Position numbers and translations under genes: made by a program
Assembly: GCA_034096865.1 (NCBI GenBank)
Contig: JAWQFJ010018954.1
Location: 2,501-32,886 of the forward strand
Reading direction: 5' to 3'
Length of the DNA stretch: 30,386 bases
Origin: Theodoxus fluviatilis
Lineage: Eukaryota > Mollusca > Gastropoda > Cycloneritida > Neritidae
Shown here: piece after piece, positions 19,979 to 29,540 of the stretch
Position numbering within the stretch: position 1 is the stretch's first letter
Layout of the letters: every line of letters starts with the position of its first letter
The notes under the pieces: generated by a model
The model's input: the letters and a program-made list of their open reading frames with translations, nothing else
The model's database searches: none
What the model was told of the DNA's origin: nothing

Positions 19979-20773
19979 ATGGCTACATGCAAAGTCTGTT
20001 GGACGTTTGCTGTGGCGCGAATTGCACACGACGTTATCCACGCAGCTGCTGGGAAATTACGGTATGTTCCCCATTCTCAACGGCACACTCGCATATGGGC
20101 AGCTAGTTTTTGTTCGATTCATTTTCTGAAGACTGATACACAAAATAAGTCCTTCATGTGGCAAAATTTGAATGAGGTGAAATGTACCCATGATAGGAGA
20201 TGGGAGGAGCTTATTATGTTTTTGATCTAATTTATTTCAATATTAGGAAGTAAATACAGAAGCAAAGGAAAGCATCATTCACATGCCATCATCATGATCA
20301 TCAGCAGCAGCATTACAGTTACCATCCGAATCATCAACAAACTTATCATGATCGTTATTTCCATAAGCTATGTCTTTTTAGCAGAACTATTAAGAATCAC
20401 TCTCTCATCATCATCGTCATAATCGTCGATGGCAGCAGCAGCAGCAACGTCGTCATCATCGTCGGCATCATCGTCATCATCGTCGTCATCATCGTCGGCA
20501 TCATCGTCGGCATCACCCTCACCCTCACCCTAACCCTCACCCTCTTCATCATCCATCATGATCATAAAAAACGCCAGTCTTTGTTACAGGTCTCTGCCCT
20601 GCTGCCACCACTTCCACTCCCCGTGTCTGGAAGACTGGTTCAGGAAGTCGACCAACTTCTCCTGCCCAACGTGCCGGGCGCGGATCTTGAGCATAGAACC
20701 CTTCCTGTCCTCAGACATCTCATTGACGGAATTCGAGGAGTCGAGCGAAATCCTCTATAGCGATACGTTTTGA
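19979..20773 (+). CDS. RING-H2 finger protein, two exons, right arm
   Basis: Exon 1 is 19979-20061 and exon 2 is 20590-20773. The intron (20062-20589) starts GTATGT and ends TTACAG, and the split codon CG|G gives Arg. The product has 88 residues: MATCKVC at the start, then GKL-R-SLPCCHHFHSPCLEDW across and after the splice, then SCPTCRARI. The eight ligands fit C-x2-C-x24-C-x1-H-x2-H-x2-C-x12-C-x2-C; the C-x12-C-x2-C part with WF after the sixth ligand resembles TRAIP-type RINGs, only loosely. No membrane segment is seen. Both exons match the left-arm copy without change. AATAAA occurs at 21470. Missing upstream exons are possible. Confidence 0.74.
20405..20560. repeat. Intronic ATC/GTC repeat with C-run cluster (right)
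   Basis: Mirror of the left intron repeat. CCC runs at 20516-20544 place the G-quadruplex-compatible strand on the template of the RING transcript. The sequence gap to the acceptor at 20589 is short (about 30 bases), so the repeat may include or replace a normal branch-point/pyrimidine region. Confidence 0.85.
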
Positions 20774-20779
20774 CCGGTC

Positions 20780-20932
20780 TCATCTCTCCCCCCCTTCCCT
20801 CCATCCGGTCCCATCTCTCCTCCCCTTCCCTCCATCCGGTCCCATCTCTCCCCCCCTTCCCTCCATCCGGTCCCATCTCTCCCCCCCTTCCCTCCATCCG
20901 GTCCCATCTCTCCCCCTTCTCTCCATCCATTA
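20780..20932. repeat. 30-base C-rich minisatellite, right arm
   Basis: About five units of CCCTTCCCTCCATCCGG with CCCATCTCT, directly after the RING stop codon. Mirror of 12838-12988. Confidence 0.92.
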
Positions 20933-21842
20933 ACTACCCCACCCCCAATACCTTGTTAGCATTCTGTTCCTATTCCTTGACAAGTTTTGTGTTTTCGGGG
21001 GAGTAGATCAATACGTCGAAAAAGGTTTGGCGTTAGAATCCTTTTGGGCAAAGCAAAGAAGAAAGATATAAAAGATTATGTCAGGGTGGCCAATTTAAGT
21101 TGCGTCAGATACGAAGGCTATGGCTAAAAACATCTTTAATGACGACAAAGCTAGACAGCAAATTTACGGCCTCCGATTCAACTTGCTTTCCCTGGGCACT
21201 TCCCTTTACGTTTCAACGGTCCATAGGCACATATGTGGCTTTCCTTTTTAAATATATGCAACTAACATTTGTGTTGTGAAGTAACTTGAAGGTACTAGAT
21301 TAAAACCACATAAGTCGATAAATTAGGTATTTATGCTACTGCTAAACGTGAAAGAAAAAGCTCAAGAAACCCCTTGGCCCTGCTCCCTCTACCTCCATTT
21401 CCACAACCCACAATTCTAAATCTCCACCATCCAACTTCTCCCATCCAATTCTTAAAGAAAAATGACCAGAATAAATTTGCATCCTGGAAATCTTCCTGTG
21501 GCAGAAATTTACTCCCAAAGCTGCTTTCTATAAAGTAACACCTAAAGTAATATCATTTTTACTGTTGTGAGGTTCAGAAAAACAGACTCAGGAAAAGTAT
21601 TTAAAAGTGTTACGAAATTCTCAAGTACTTGCTTGCACCTTCCGAAAATGTGTTCGCTGAAATAGTGTAGTATGTGTGATCGCCTAAATGAAGCAAAATG
21701 GGAGCATGATCTTTTTTTAGGTTCATAACCACAGGACAATATTTGGCTTTTTTTGGCCTCGCAGAAATGAGAAATGAGTACATACGAAGCTTTATGATCC
21801 ATTCCCCTTTACTGATGACCGCTCTCCTCCCCCACTCCCCAC
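20933..21842. other. Unique DNA 3' of the RING gene, right arm
   Basis: Mirror of 11936-12836. The first part (to about 21260) is diverged from the left arm; the part around 21540-21800 is nearly identical. It contains the candidate AATAAA at 21470. No other gene is recognised. Confidence 0.45.
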
Positions 21843-22378
21843 CTTTTTCTTTATCTGTCTTTGTATCATTCTTTTTCATTCTTTCTCTTTTTCTCTCTCT
21901 TTCTCTCTCTCTTTCTCACCCTCTGTCTCATTCTCTCTTTCTCTCTCACTATCTTTCTCTCACTCTTTCTTTATCTCTTTTCACTCTATATCTCTTTTTC
22001 TCTCATTCTTTTTCATTATTTCTCTCGTTCTCTCTCTCCCCCTTTTTCTCATCCTCTCTGTCTCTTTCTCTCTATTTGTCTCATTCTTTCTCATTCTTTC
22101 TCTCTCTTTCTCTCTCTTTCTCCCTCTTTCTCACCCTATCTGTCTCTTTCTCTATCTCACTATCTTTCTTTCACCTTCTCTTTCTCACCCTCTCTGTCTT
22201 TTTCTCTTTCTCTCACTATCTTTCTCTCACTCTTTCTTTCTCTTTCTCACTCTCTCTTTATTTCTCGTTCTCTCTTTCTCATTCTCTTTCTCTATTATTC
22301 ACTCTCTCATATTTGCTCTCTCGCTCTTATTCGCTCATTCTATTTCTCTCTCTTTCTATCTCTATTTCCTTTGTCACA
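21843..22378. repeat. CTTTCTCT-type pyrimidine tract, right arm
   Basis: Mirror of the left GAGAAA tract, about 535 bases. The Ser/Leu/Phe-rich frames of about 182-214 codons are products of the repeat. Confidence 0.92.
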
Positions 22379-23221
22379 AATGCTTGAGAGACCCATTCTG
22401 CAAGATTAATGTTTAGTTGAATGCTTATTCTGTTTTGAACAGGGGGGAGAAAGATTTAATATACATTATTTATTTATCACAAATAATTCTGCAGCAACGT
22501 TCACCCATGCATGTACGCATTTAAATGATTCAGTTTTCCATTTGTTTAATGTATTTTGTCAGGGTTTCCAAATGCTATTACAAATGGTGAGCTTACAATT
22601 TTTTATGCATATGCGCGCAAAATTATCATCCTTCGTCTTAGAGATAAATAGCATTTCTGTAATTGAAGAAATGAACTTTTCTTTTCCTGCAACGAACTCT
22701 TGCTTTTTCGTTAGGCTGATTCTTACAATTATTATTTCGATAAACTTTCTACCCTAGAATCAGTCACTGCGTATGGATATGTAAAAGATTTGTGTTTATA
22801 GACCAAATGGTGTTTGACTCTTGTACTTGGTGTACATTGCTTGTGCCTTTAGGGGACTGCTGAAACGACTGTGGTAACTAAAGCATCAACGTTCCAGAGA
22901 ATTCAGCTGTTCGTAAATGTAATAAACTGTAAAAACTACAGGGATTAGGTTAGTTTCATGTTGAAATTGTGAACATATTCCCATTTTGTGCGTACAACAG
23001 ACGCTGAGAGATATTATTCGCCGCATACTGTTTATTATTTGTGTTTGAAGTGATTGTGTTCGTATAATTATTTTGGTAATCTCTTTTTTACTTACAATGT
23101 GACAAATTATCATATATTTCCTGAGATAATGTACATGCACGTAAACTTACAGGTGCTTATCTCACTGAAACCAATTTCTCATTCTGAATATAAATGAACT
23201 ACAAACAATTTCCTGGGCTTC
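22379..23221. other. AT-rich unique DNA, no gene seen (right arm)
   Basis: Mirror of 10508-11392 with low divergence. No gene, RNA or element end is recognised. Confidence 0.5.
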
Positions 23222-23572
23222 TTGTTCACTTTAAACCCATCGTGGATCATGGGGAATGTTGTTTGTTTCGATGTGACCACTGCAAATTTCCAGTGTAATC
23301 GAATACAGAAATACGCAATCAATGATATCGTTGTTGCTTCCACAGGTAGTTTCTGCCGTGTTGAATTATTTGCAAACCGCATGAACATAGACCCTGAAAA
23401 CAGAAGAAAAACTTTAATGGCAGTAGTGGACTCGAAGAAAGCGGCATTATTGCTGCTTAGTAAGTTTGAGTTGTACTTGCGGACAACTGTCCCATACTTA
23501 TCAGATTTCCAGGGCAGAAGGTGGCAAGAGTGGATCCAGGAACGATACACAGTTTTGTTCAAAGTGATTTGA
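23222..23572 (+). pseudogene. Unidentified ORF, possible exon, right arm
   Basis: Mirror of the 10199-10507 ORF. The candidate exon would be 23346-23459, between TTCCACAG and GTAAGT, with phase 1 at both ends. An opposite-strand frame of 127 codons overlaps it. The region lies in the strongly diverged segment. No domain is recognised. Confidence 0.22.
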
Positions 23573-23615
23573 AGAAAAGAATGCTCATTCTGTTTACTTA
23601 CAAGAGCTTGTAGTC

Positions 23616-23832
23616 CTTTGTTTTTTTGTCACTTTCCTGTGAATGCCCCGTTTGATCGAGGAGAATATTCCACCGTTTCCCTGGTGTTTTACTCCTGGGT
23701 GGGGAGAAGCAATGCGAGTTAAGCATCTTGCTCAAGGATGCAACTCTGGCAACCGAGCAGCTTCGAGCGTCGTACCCACTGGCCGCTAGCGACTGTGGGT
23801 CCAGTGCGCTAACCACTCGGCCACAGAGCCCC
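23616..23832 (-). mobile_element. tRNA-derived SINE, right arm
   Basis: Mirror of 9935-10150. The A box is canonical here (TGGCCGAGTGG on the - strand). The sequence differs from the left copy at many positions, as expected for the diverged segment. The central CCTTGAGCAAGATGCTTAAC block is identical in both arms. Confidence 0.74.
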
Positions 23833-23901
23833 TTTTAACACATATCACCGATATGCAAAAGTTATTCCCATAGTACCTCTATATATATGTACATATATGA
23901 T

Positions 23902-23904
<3 letters not shown>

Positions 23905-23952
<48 letters not shown>
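23905..23952. repeat. (AG)n microsatellite, right arm
   Basis: About 47 bases of AG repeats next to an ATATAT stretch. The left mirror site (about 9850-9866) has only about 17 bases of CT, so it expanded or contracted in one arm. Confidence 0.95.
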
Positions 23953-23954
<2 letters not shown>

Positions 23955-25540
23955 AATGAATTTTTAAAGTTAAGGGCCACCAGAAGACGGACAAAATATG
24001 CTCAGTGTTTAAGCGTCTACAAAGGAAAATGAATAGACAGACAACGGACTCATTCATAAGAAGACAGACGAATTGATGGGAAATGGTGGATAGATAGATG
24101 GATGGAATGAACAAACATGGGCTTTGTCGTTATATCAAAGGAGTCTCAACATGCCATGTCATTGCAAACATTCAGACAAAATGCCAAGACATGCACTCGT
24201 TACTGGCATGCCTGGAGGCAAACCACGCGGCAGTGAACCCTACTCGCTAAGGAATGAACAAATGGATGCGACCTCCAGCATCTTCCACAGCGGCCTGTCT
24301 CCATCACAAAGTGTCTACTGTCGTGCAAAAGCAGAGCAGTGGTAGGACTGACGATTCGTGTCGAGGACTGGACAAGGCTCAGGTGACCTTTCAGGACCCG
24401 ACAAGAGAGTCTGCCCTATTGCCCGGGGCAAACAAGGGTTCTTTTCGGGCACGAAAAACTCGATGTACACTTTCCCAAACAGGCAACACAATTTTACTCT
24501 GATTTCATTTAGTATAAAAGCACACAACGGATTTGAAAACCGTGTCGACGCACAATGAAACGGCTGCGCAAGCAGCCATTGAACCATCTCTTTAGTTTGT
24601 CTTACTCTTGTAATGATACTGCACACATGCTCAATGCTGAATATACGTTTTGGGGTTAGAGACACTTATATCTATTTGACAAGTGTGATTACTGTGGTGA
24701 GGTACATGTTTTTCGGGTCAGTCGTTTTCGCTCTCGGGAAAGTGGATTTTCAGTCAACTTACCCGAATGGGCAAGCGATTTTGAGAAGTTGTGTTAGACC
24801 ATGTCTTATGTAATTTCACCTACCTCGCTACCGGTGTCTGATCTAATATACAGGGTACCGTATAATGGTATGTAGTGTTCAGTACATACTGCATACAAGA
24901 GATGGATCAGAACAGCATCTCGCCTTCCATAAGAATCACCAGCTTTTCGCGAAATGTGGGGTCTTAAGTATGATTACAGTTCATCAACAGTTAAATGCGC
25001 TTTAAGATAACAGAGATGGAGAAAGGAATTTTAGTTTGAATATTTTCTAATAAATGATATTTTGAGTGACAGGTTGTAGTAAGAAATTTACTGTATTTGT
25101 TGCAGTGTCGAGATAATTTGGAACATGTGGATATTGAATCATTCAGCGTTGATTTTGAAACACCTTTTACTTTCTGAGTTTTGCGAGCTTCATGCAGCTT
25201 CTTTTTTTCCAGATTCAGGCACTTTGCGTCAACTGATACTCGGTGTTGAGCTTCAGGGGAAATAAATATCATGCAGTCCTTTGATGATTTTGCTGGCCGT
25301 AAACTCGAAATCGGTTTCAAGAACTTTGGTTAGATTTAGACATGCACAGACACAACATGTTGCGTAAACTTTTGTTCAGTAAACATGGTAGTGACTGGAT
25401 ACGACATGAAATGATATAACGATAACATTGCAGCTGCCGTATCGTTTTATGGGCAGGAGACCTAAACCAAGGGAAATGATCCCCACTGTGAAGGAGACAA
25501 CTGAATGGCGGGCGACATTTTCTCACCGACATCTTTCAGC
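23953..25540. other. Unique DNA without a supported gene, right arm
   Basis: Mirror of 8272-9850. Strongly diverged up to about 24990, then close to the left arm. ORFs of 60-116 codons accumulate amino-acid differences between arms and are not supported as genes. Confidence 0.5.
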
Positions 25541-25583
25541 TACCATCTCGCAGTAGCTAGAATAGGTGACGAAGTCAGTACCA
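25541..25583. repeat. Single copy of the 43-base unit, right arm
   Basis: One unit only (CCATCTCGCAGTAGCTA to AGTCAGTACCA on this strand), where the left arm has four in tandem. Confidence 0.88.
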
Positions 25584-25724
25584 CACACCGGCATATTCAT
25601 CTTGGGGCAGACAAAGTTTGTGCAAATTTTGTCGCACATACCTCACTGAATGTAACATAGGAATGTTTCTAATGCCATGAGGAGTTATTTCAGTCGCTAT
25701 TTTGAGGGTCTGAAAACGTCATGA

Positions 25725-26935
25725 TGTCGATGATGATGATGAAGGTGAGGGTGGTGGTTGTAGTAACAGTAGTGGTAGTGGTGGTGGTAGTGGTAGTGGT
25801 AGTAGTAGCTGTGGTGGTGGTATTAGTATAAGTAGCAGCTGTGGTGGTGGTTGTAGTGATGATTTGGTGATAGTGTGGAGGAGGTGGTGGTGGTGGTAGT
25901 ATAAGTAGCAGCTGTGGTGGTGGTTGTAGTGATGATTTGGTGATAGTGTGGAGGAGGTGGTGGTTGTAGTAGTATAAGCAGCAGCTGTGGTGGTGGTTGT
26001 CGTGATGATTTGGTGATAGTGTGGAGGAGGAGGTGGTGGTGGTGGTGGTGGTGGTAGTAGTATAAGTAGCATTTGGTAATAGTGTGGAGGTGGTGGTGGT
26101 GGTGGTGGTAGTAGTAGTAGCTGTGGTGGTGTTAGTAGTATCTGTGGTGGTGGTAGTAGTAGTGGTGGTGGTTGTAGAGATGATCTGGTGATAGTAAGGA
26201 GGAGGTGGTGGTGGTGGTTGTAGTGATGATTTGGTGATGGTATGGAGGAGGTGGTGGTGGTGGTTGCAGTGATGGTGGTTGCAGTGATGGTGGTTGCAGT
26301 GATGGTGGTTGCAGTGATGGTGGTTGTAGTGATGGTGTGGAGGTGGTGGTGGTGGATGTAGTGATGATTTGGTGATGGTGTGGAGGTGGTGGTGGTGGTT
26401 GCAGTGATGGTGGTTGCAGTGATGGTGGTTGCAGTGATGGTGGTTGCAGTGATGGTGGTTGTAGTGATGGTGGTTGTAGTGATGGTGGTTGTAGTGATGG
26501 TGGTTGTAGTGATGGTGGTTGTAGTGATGGTGGTTGTAGTGATGGTGGTTGTAGTGATGGTGGTTGTAGTGATGATTTGGTGATAGTGTGGAGGTGGTGG
26601 TGGTGGTTGTAGTGATGGTGGTTGTAGTGATGGTGGTTGTAGTGATGGTGGTTGTAGTGATGGTGGTTGTAGTGATGGTGGTTGTAGTGATGGTGGTTGT
26701 AGTGATGGTGGTTGTAGTGATGGTGGTTGTAGTGATGATTTGGTGATAGTGTGGAGGTGGTGGTGGTGGTTGTAGTGATGGTGGTTGTAGTGATGATTTG
26801 GTGATGGTATGAAGGAGTCAGGCGTTGGTGGTGGTTGTAGTGATGATTTAGTGATAGTGTGGAGGTGGTGGTGGTGGTGGTTGCAGTGATGATTTAGTGA
26901 TAGTGTGGAGATGGTGGTGGTGATGGCGTGGGAAT
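25725..26935. repeat. GGT/GTA trinucleotide tract with 15-base array (right)
   Basis: Mirror of the left CAC/ACT tract but longer. Perfect or near-perfect 15-base units (GATGGTGGTTGTAGT, with GTTGCAGT variants) form arrays at about 26260-26335, 26400-26570 and 26605-26735. Val/Met-rich ORFs here are spurious. Confidence 0.94.
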
Positions 26936-27003
26936 AGTGTTGAACTGTACATGTAGGCAGGAGAAGAGAGGGTCAAGATGAAATATTTCAACGTTAAAAA
27001 GCA

Positions 27004-27306
27004 ATGGCGTCGCAGCAGGACGATGAGGATTTTGTTGAAATCGCTATGAAAGAAGGAGCAGATGAGAAGGACGATGTGCTCCTTCTTTCCGAAGAGGACG
27101 AAGATGAAAAAGATGCAGTTTTAGAGGAGCAGATCATAGATATAGTGCACGAACTGCTGACCGAAGAAGAGGAATCGGAAACTGATCCATACATGTTGTC
27201 GGCTGAGCAAGTCGGCCTCCCTTCCGCCGAACTAAAAACAGGCACGCCGGACTGTACCCTTCTTTGTTGCCATACTATATTCAAAATAAAACTAATGAGA
27301 GAATGA
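27004..27306 (+). CDS. Hypothetical acidic 100-aa ORF, right arm
   Basis: Mirror of the left ORF at 6601-6903 with the same ATG context and length. AATAAA occurs at 27321-27326, just past the TGA. Residues 1-65 are acidic. The two arm differences lie in one short patch and both change the protein. No family recognised; it may be a first exon. Confidence 0.35.
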   Translation: MASQQDDEDFVEIAMKEGADEKDDVLLLSEEDEDEKDAVLEEQIIDIVHELLTEEEESETDPYMLSAEQVGLPSAELKTGTPDCTLLCCHTIFKIKLMRE

Positions 27307-27537
27307 CATTGATCTACAAAAATAAAGGAGACAAAGAGCTTCCTAATGATGGCAACATTTTCCCCATTGCTTGAATAGCAGCCCCACGCCGTCAATCACA
27401 CGAATGGGGGCTATTGCTAGATGTGACAACACAAGCTTATTCCGAAAAGAAGACAGTGCTAACAAATCCACACTCCGAAACAGAAGCTTGATAATAAAAA
27501 AATGAACCTAACCGTATTCGCATAATGAATTGAGAAA

Positions 27538-27694
27538 ATTTTATACTCGCAAGAATGGAACGGCGTGCGTTCTCTCTCCGCTCCAGCACTGGAATGAGCG
27601 TGGGTCCCTTTTGCGTGAGAAGGGGAGCCCGGCGCATGCGCATTGCCTGTTCTGCCCTGGAAAAATTCCAAGTTTCCCCGGGTCACGGCGACCT
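27538..27694 (-). promoter_or_regulatory. Promoter-like CpG-rich module, right arm
   Basis: Mirror of 6214-6370 with TATA-like (27538-27545), NRF1-like (27631-27642) and IR3-like (27680-27694) motifs all unchanged. It reads toward the axis, as does the left copy. Confidence 0.35.
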
Positions 27695-28164
27695 TTTGTC
27701 CCGGCGTCTTAAATAAATAGCTTTGCTCTCCGAGCAAATTCCTTTACTTAATTAAAGAAGAAAATAAATCTGAATCGCCTTTCAAATTCCCTTTGACTAG
27801 CATGTCATAGTCCTGAGAAATGCGCATTTGGAGACTCCGAACAGAAATAGTGAAGCAGAGGAAAGAAATGATTGTTTTCGACATTTTGACATAAGAACGG
27901 ACAACTAGAGCATTTCTGCAGAATCAGTCATGGGCGTCAGTGTCTGCAAAATCACAGGCATCCCGTCAGAGAGAAAGAACAGACAAAAGTTATAAAGAAA
28001 GAAATACCTTTACAGTGAGCAGGAAGTGCAAACATCATGGACCGCAAGAACGGGGATGGTTCTGGTAACTATAGCAACATAAGCCCAAGGATCTTCATCT
28101 TCTCTAACGTTAGGCTTCCCAAGACGACTACCTTGTAATCACACATGAGTTCTTCTCCTGAGGA
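27695..28164. other. Unique DNA, no gene seen (right arm)
   Basis: Mirror of about 5745-6213. Around 27985-28140 it differs from the left arm at roughly 7% of positions by eye, with a 5-base indel. No gene is recognised. Confidence 0.45.
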
Positions 28165-29319
28165 AAAAACACACACGACAAACACCAAAATCAAAAGGCT
28201 TTCGGGCATACGCCCTTCTTCAGTTAATACAGAAACACATAAATGATGCAACACGTGACGTAAGACATCGAGACAAAAATAAATGATGACTGGTGTATCT
28301 AGAAAGTTTATCAAAGGAAGAAAAGATGATGCTCATCAATTCTCTCACCACGCCAGATCCATTGCTGGATACATTGTTCAGTAGATCTTTCGGCGTACGG
28401 CCTTGCGGCGAAAATGACATGATGAGAGAATTGTAGATGGTAAAATACGAACCATTATCTGGTGGATCCAAAACTGAATACTGTCGTGTACACACTGACG
28501 TGGAAAGATGACTATTAATAAGAAAAAAACACACGACAAACACCAAAATCAAAAGGCTTTCGGGCATACGCCCTTCTTCAGTTAATACAGAAACACATAA
28601 ATGATGCAACACGTGACGTAAAAAACTTCAGAATGACATGACGTAGGCTAGAAAGTTTATCAAAGGAAGAAAAGATGATGCTCATCAATTCTCTCACCAC
28701 GCCAGATCCATTGCTGGATACATTGTTCAGTAGATCTTTCGGCGTACGGCCTTGCGGCGAAAATGACATGATGAGAGAATTGTAGATGGTAAAATACGAA
28801 CCATTATCTGGTGGATCCAAAACTGAATACTGTCGTGTACACACTGACGTGGAAAGATGACTATTAATAAGAAAAAAACACACGACAAACACCAAAATCA
28901 AAAGGCTTTCGGGCATACGCCCTTCTTCAGTTAATACAGAAACACATAAATGATGCAACACGTGACGTAAGACATCGAGACAAAAATAAATGATGACTGG
29001 TGTATCTAGAAAGTTTATCAAAGGAAGAAAAGATGATGCTCATCAATTCTCTCACCACGCCAGATCCATTGCTGGATACATTGTTCAGTAGATCTTTCGG
29101 CGTACGGCCTTGCGGCGAAAATGACATGATGAGAGAATTGTAGATGGTAAAATACGAACCATTTTCTGGTGGATCCAAAACTGAATACTGTCGTGTACAC
29201 ACTGACGTGGAAAGATGACTATTAATAAGAAAAAAACACACGACAAACACCAAAATCAAAAGGCTTTCGGGCATACGCCCTTCTTCAGTTAATACAGAAA
29301 CACATAAATGATGCAACAC
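28165..29319 (-). repeat. Tandem array of ~357-base units, right arm
   Basis: Mirror of the left array, also with four ribozyme-like cores (28200-28223, 28558-28581, 28907-28930, 29265-29288). It lacks the first ~75 bases of the outermost unit, joined at a CATGTG microhomology near 29319. One unit junction (about 28619-28647) is replaced by unrelated sequence flanked by TGACGTA. The CTT-containing form is not in the same positions as on the left, and two units carry CCAGATAATGG where all left units have CCAGAAAATGG. Confidence 0.93.
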
Positions 29320-29425
29320 ATGCGTTCTTCTCCTGAGGAAACTCCCATACAGCCCTCATCCACCAATAACACATGAGTTCTTCTCCTGAGGAAACTCCCA
29401 TACAGCCCTCATCCACCAATAACAC
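29319..29425. repeat. Two-copy direct repeat, right arm
   Basis: Mirror of the left 52-54-base pair; the two copies here are more alike than on the left. Confidence 0.85.
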
Positions 29426-29540
29426 GGGATCTGTGAAAGTCCTGGTGGTACTCCAGGGTTAACGAAACGAAATAGCTAGAAGTGAGATATCGCGAGAAAG
29501 AATGAAACATACTGCCGGAGCCGCTCTATATGCATTTAAT

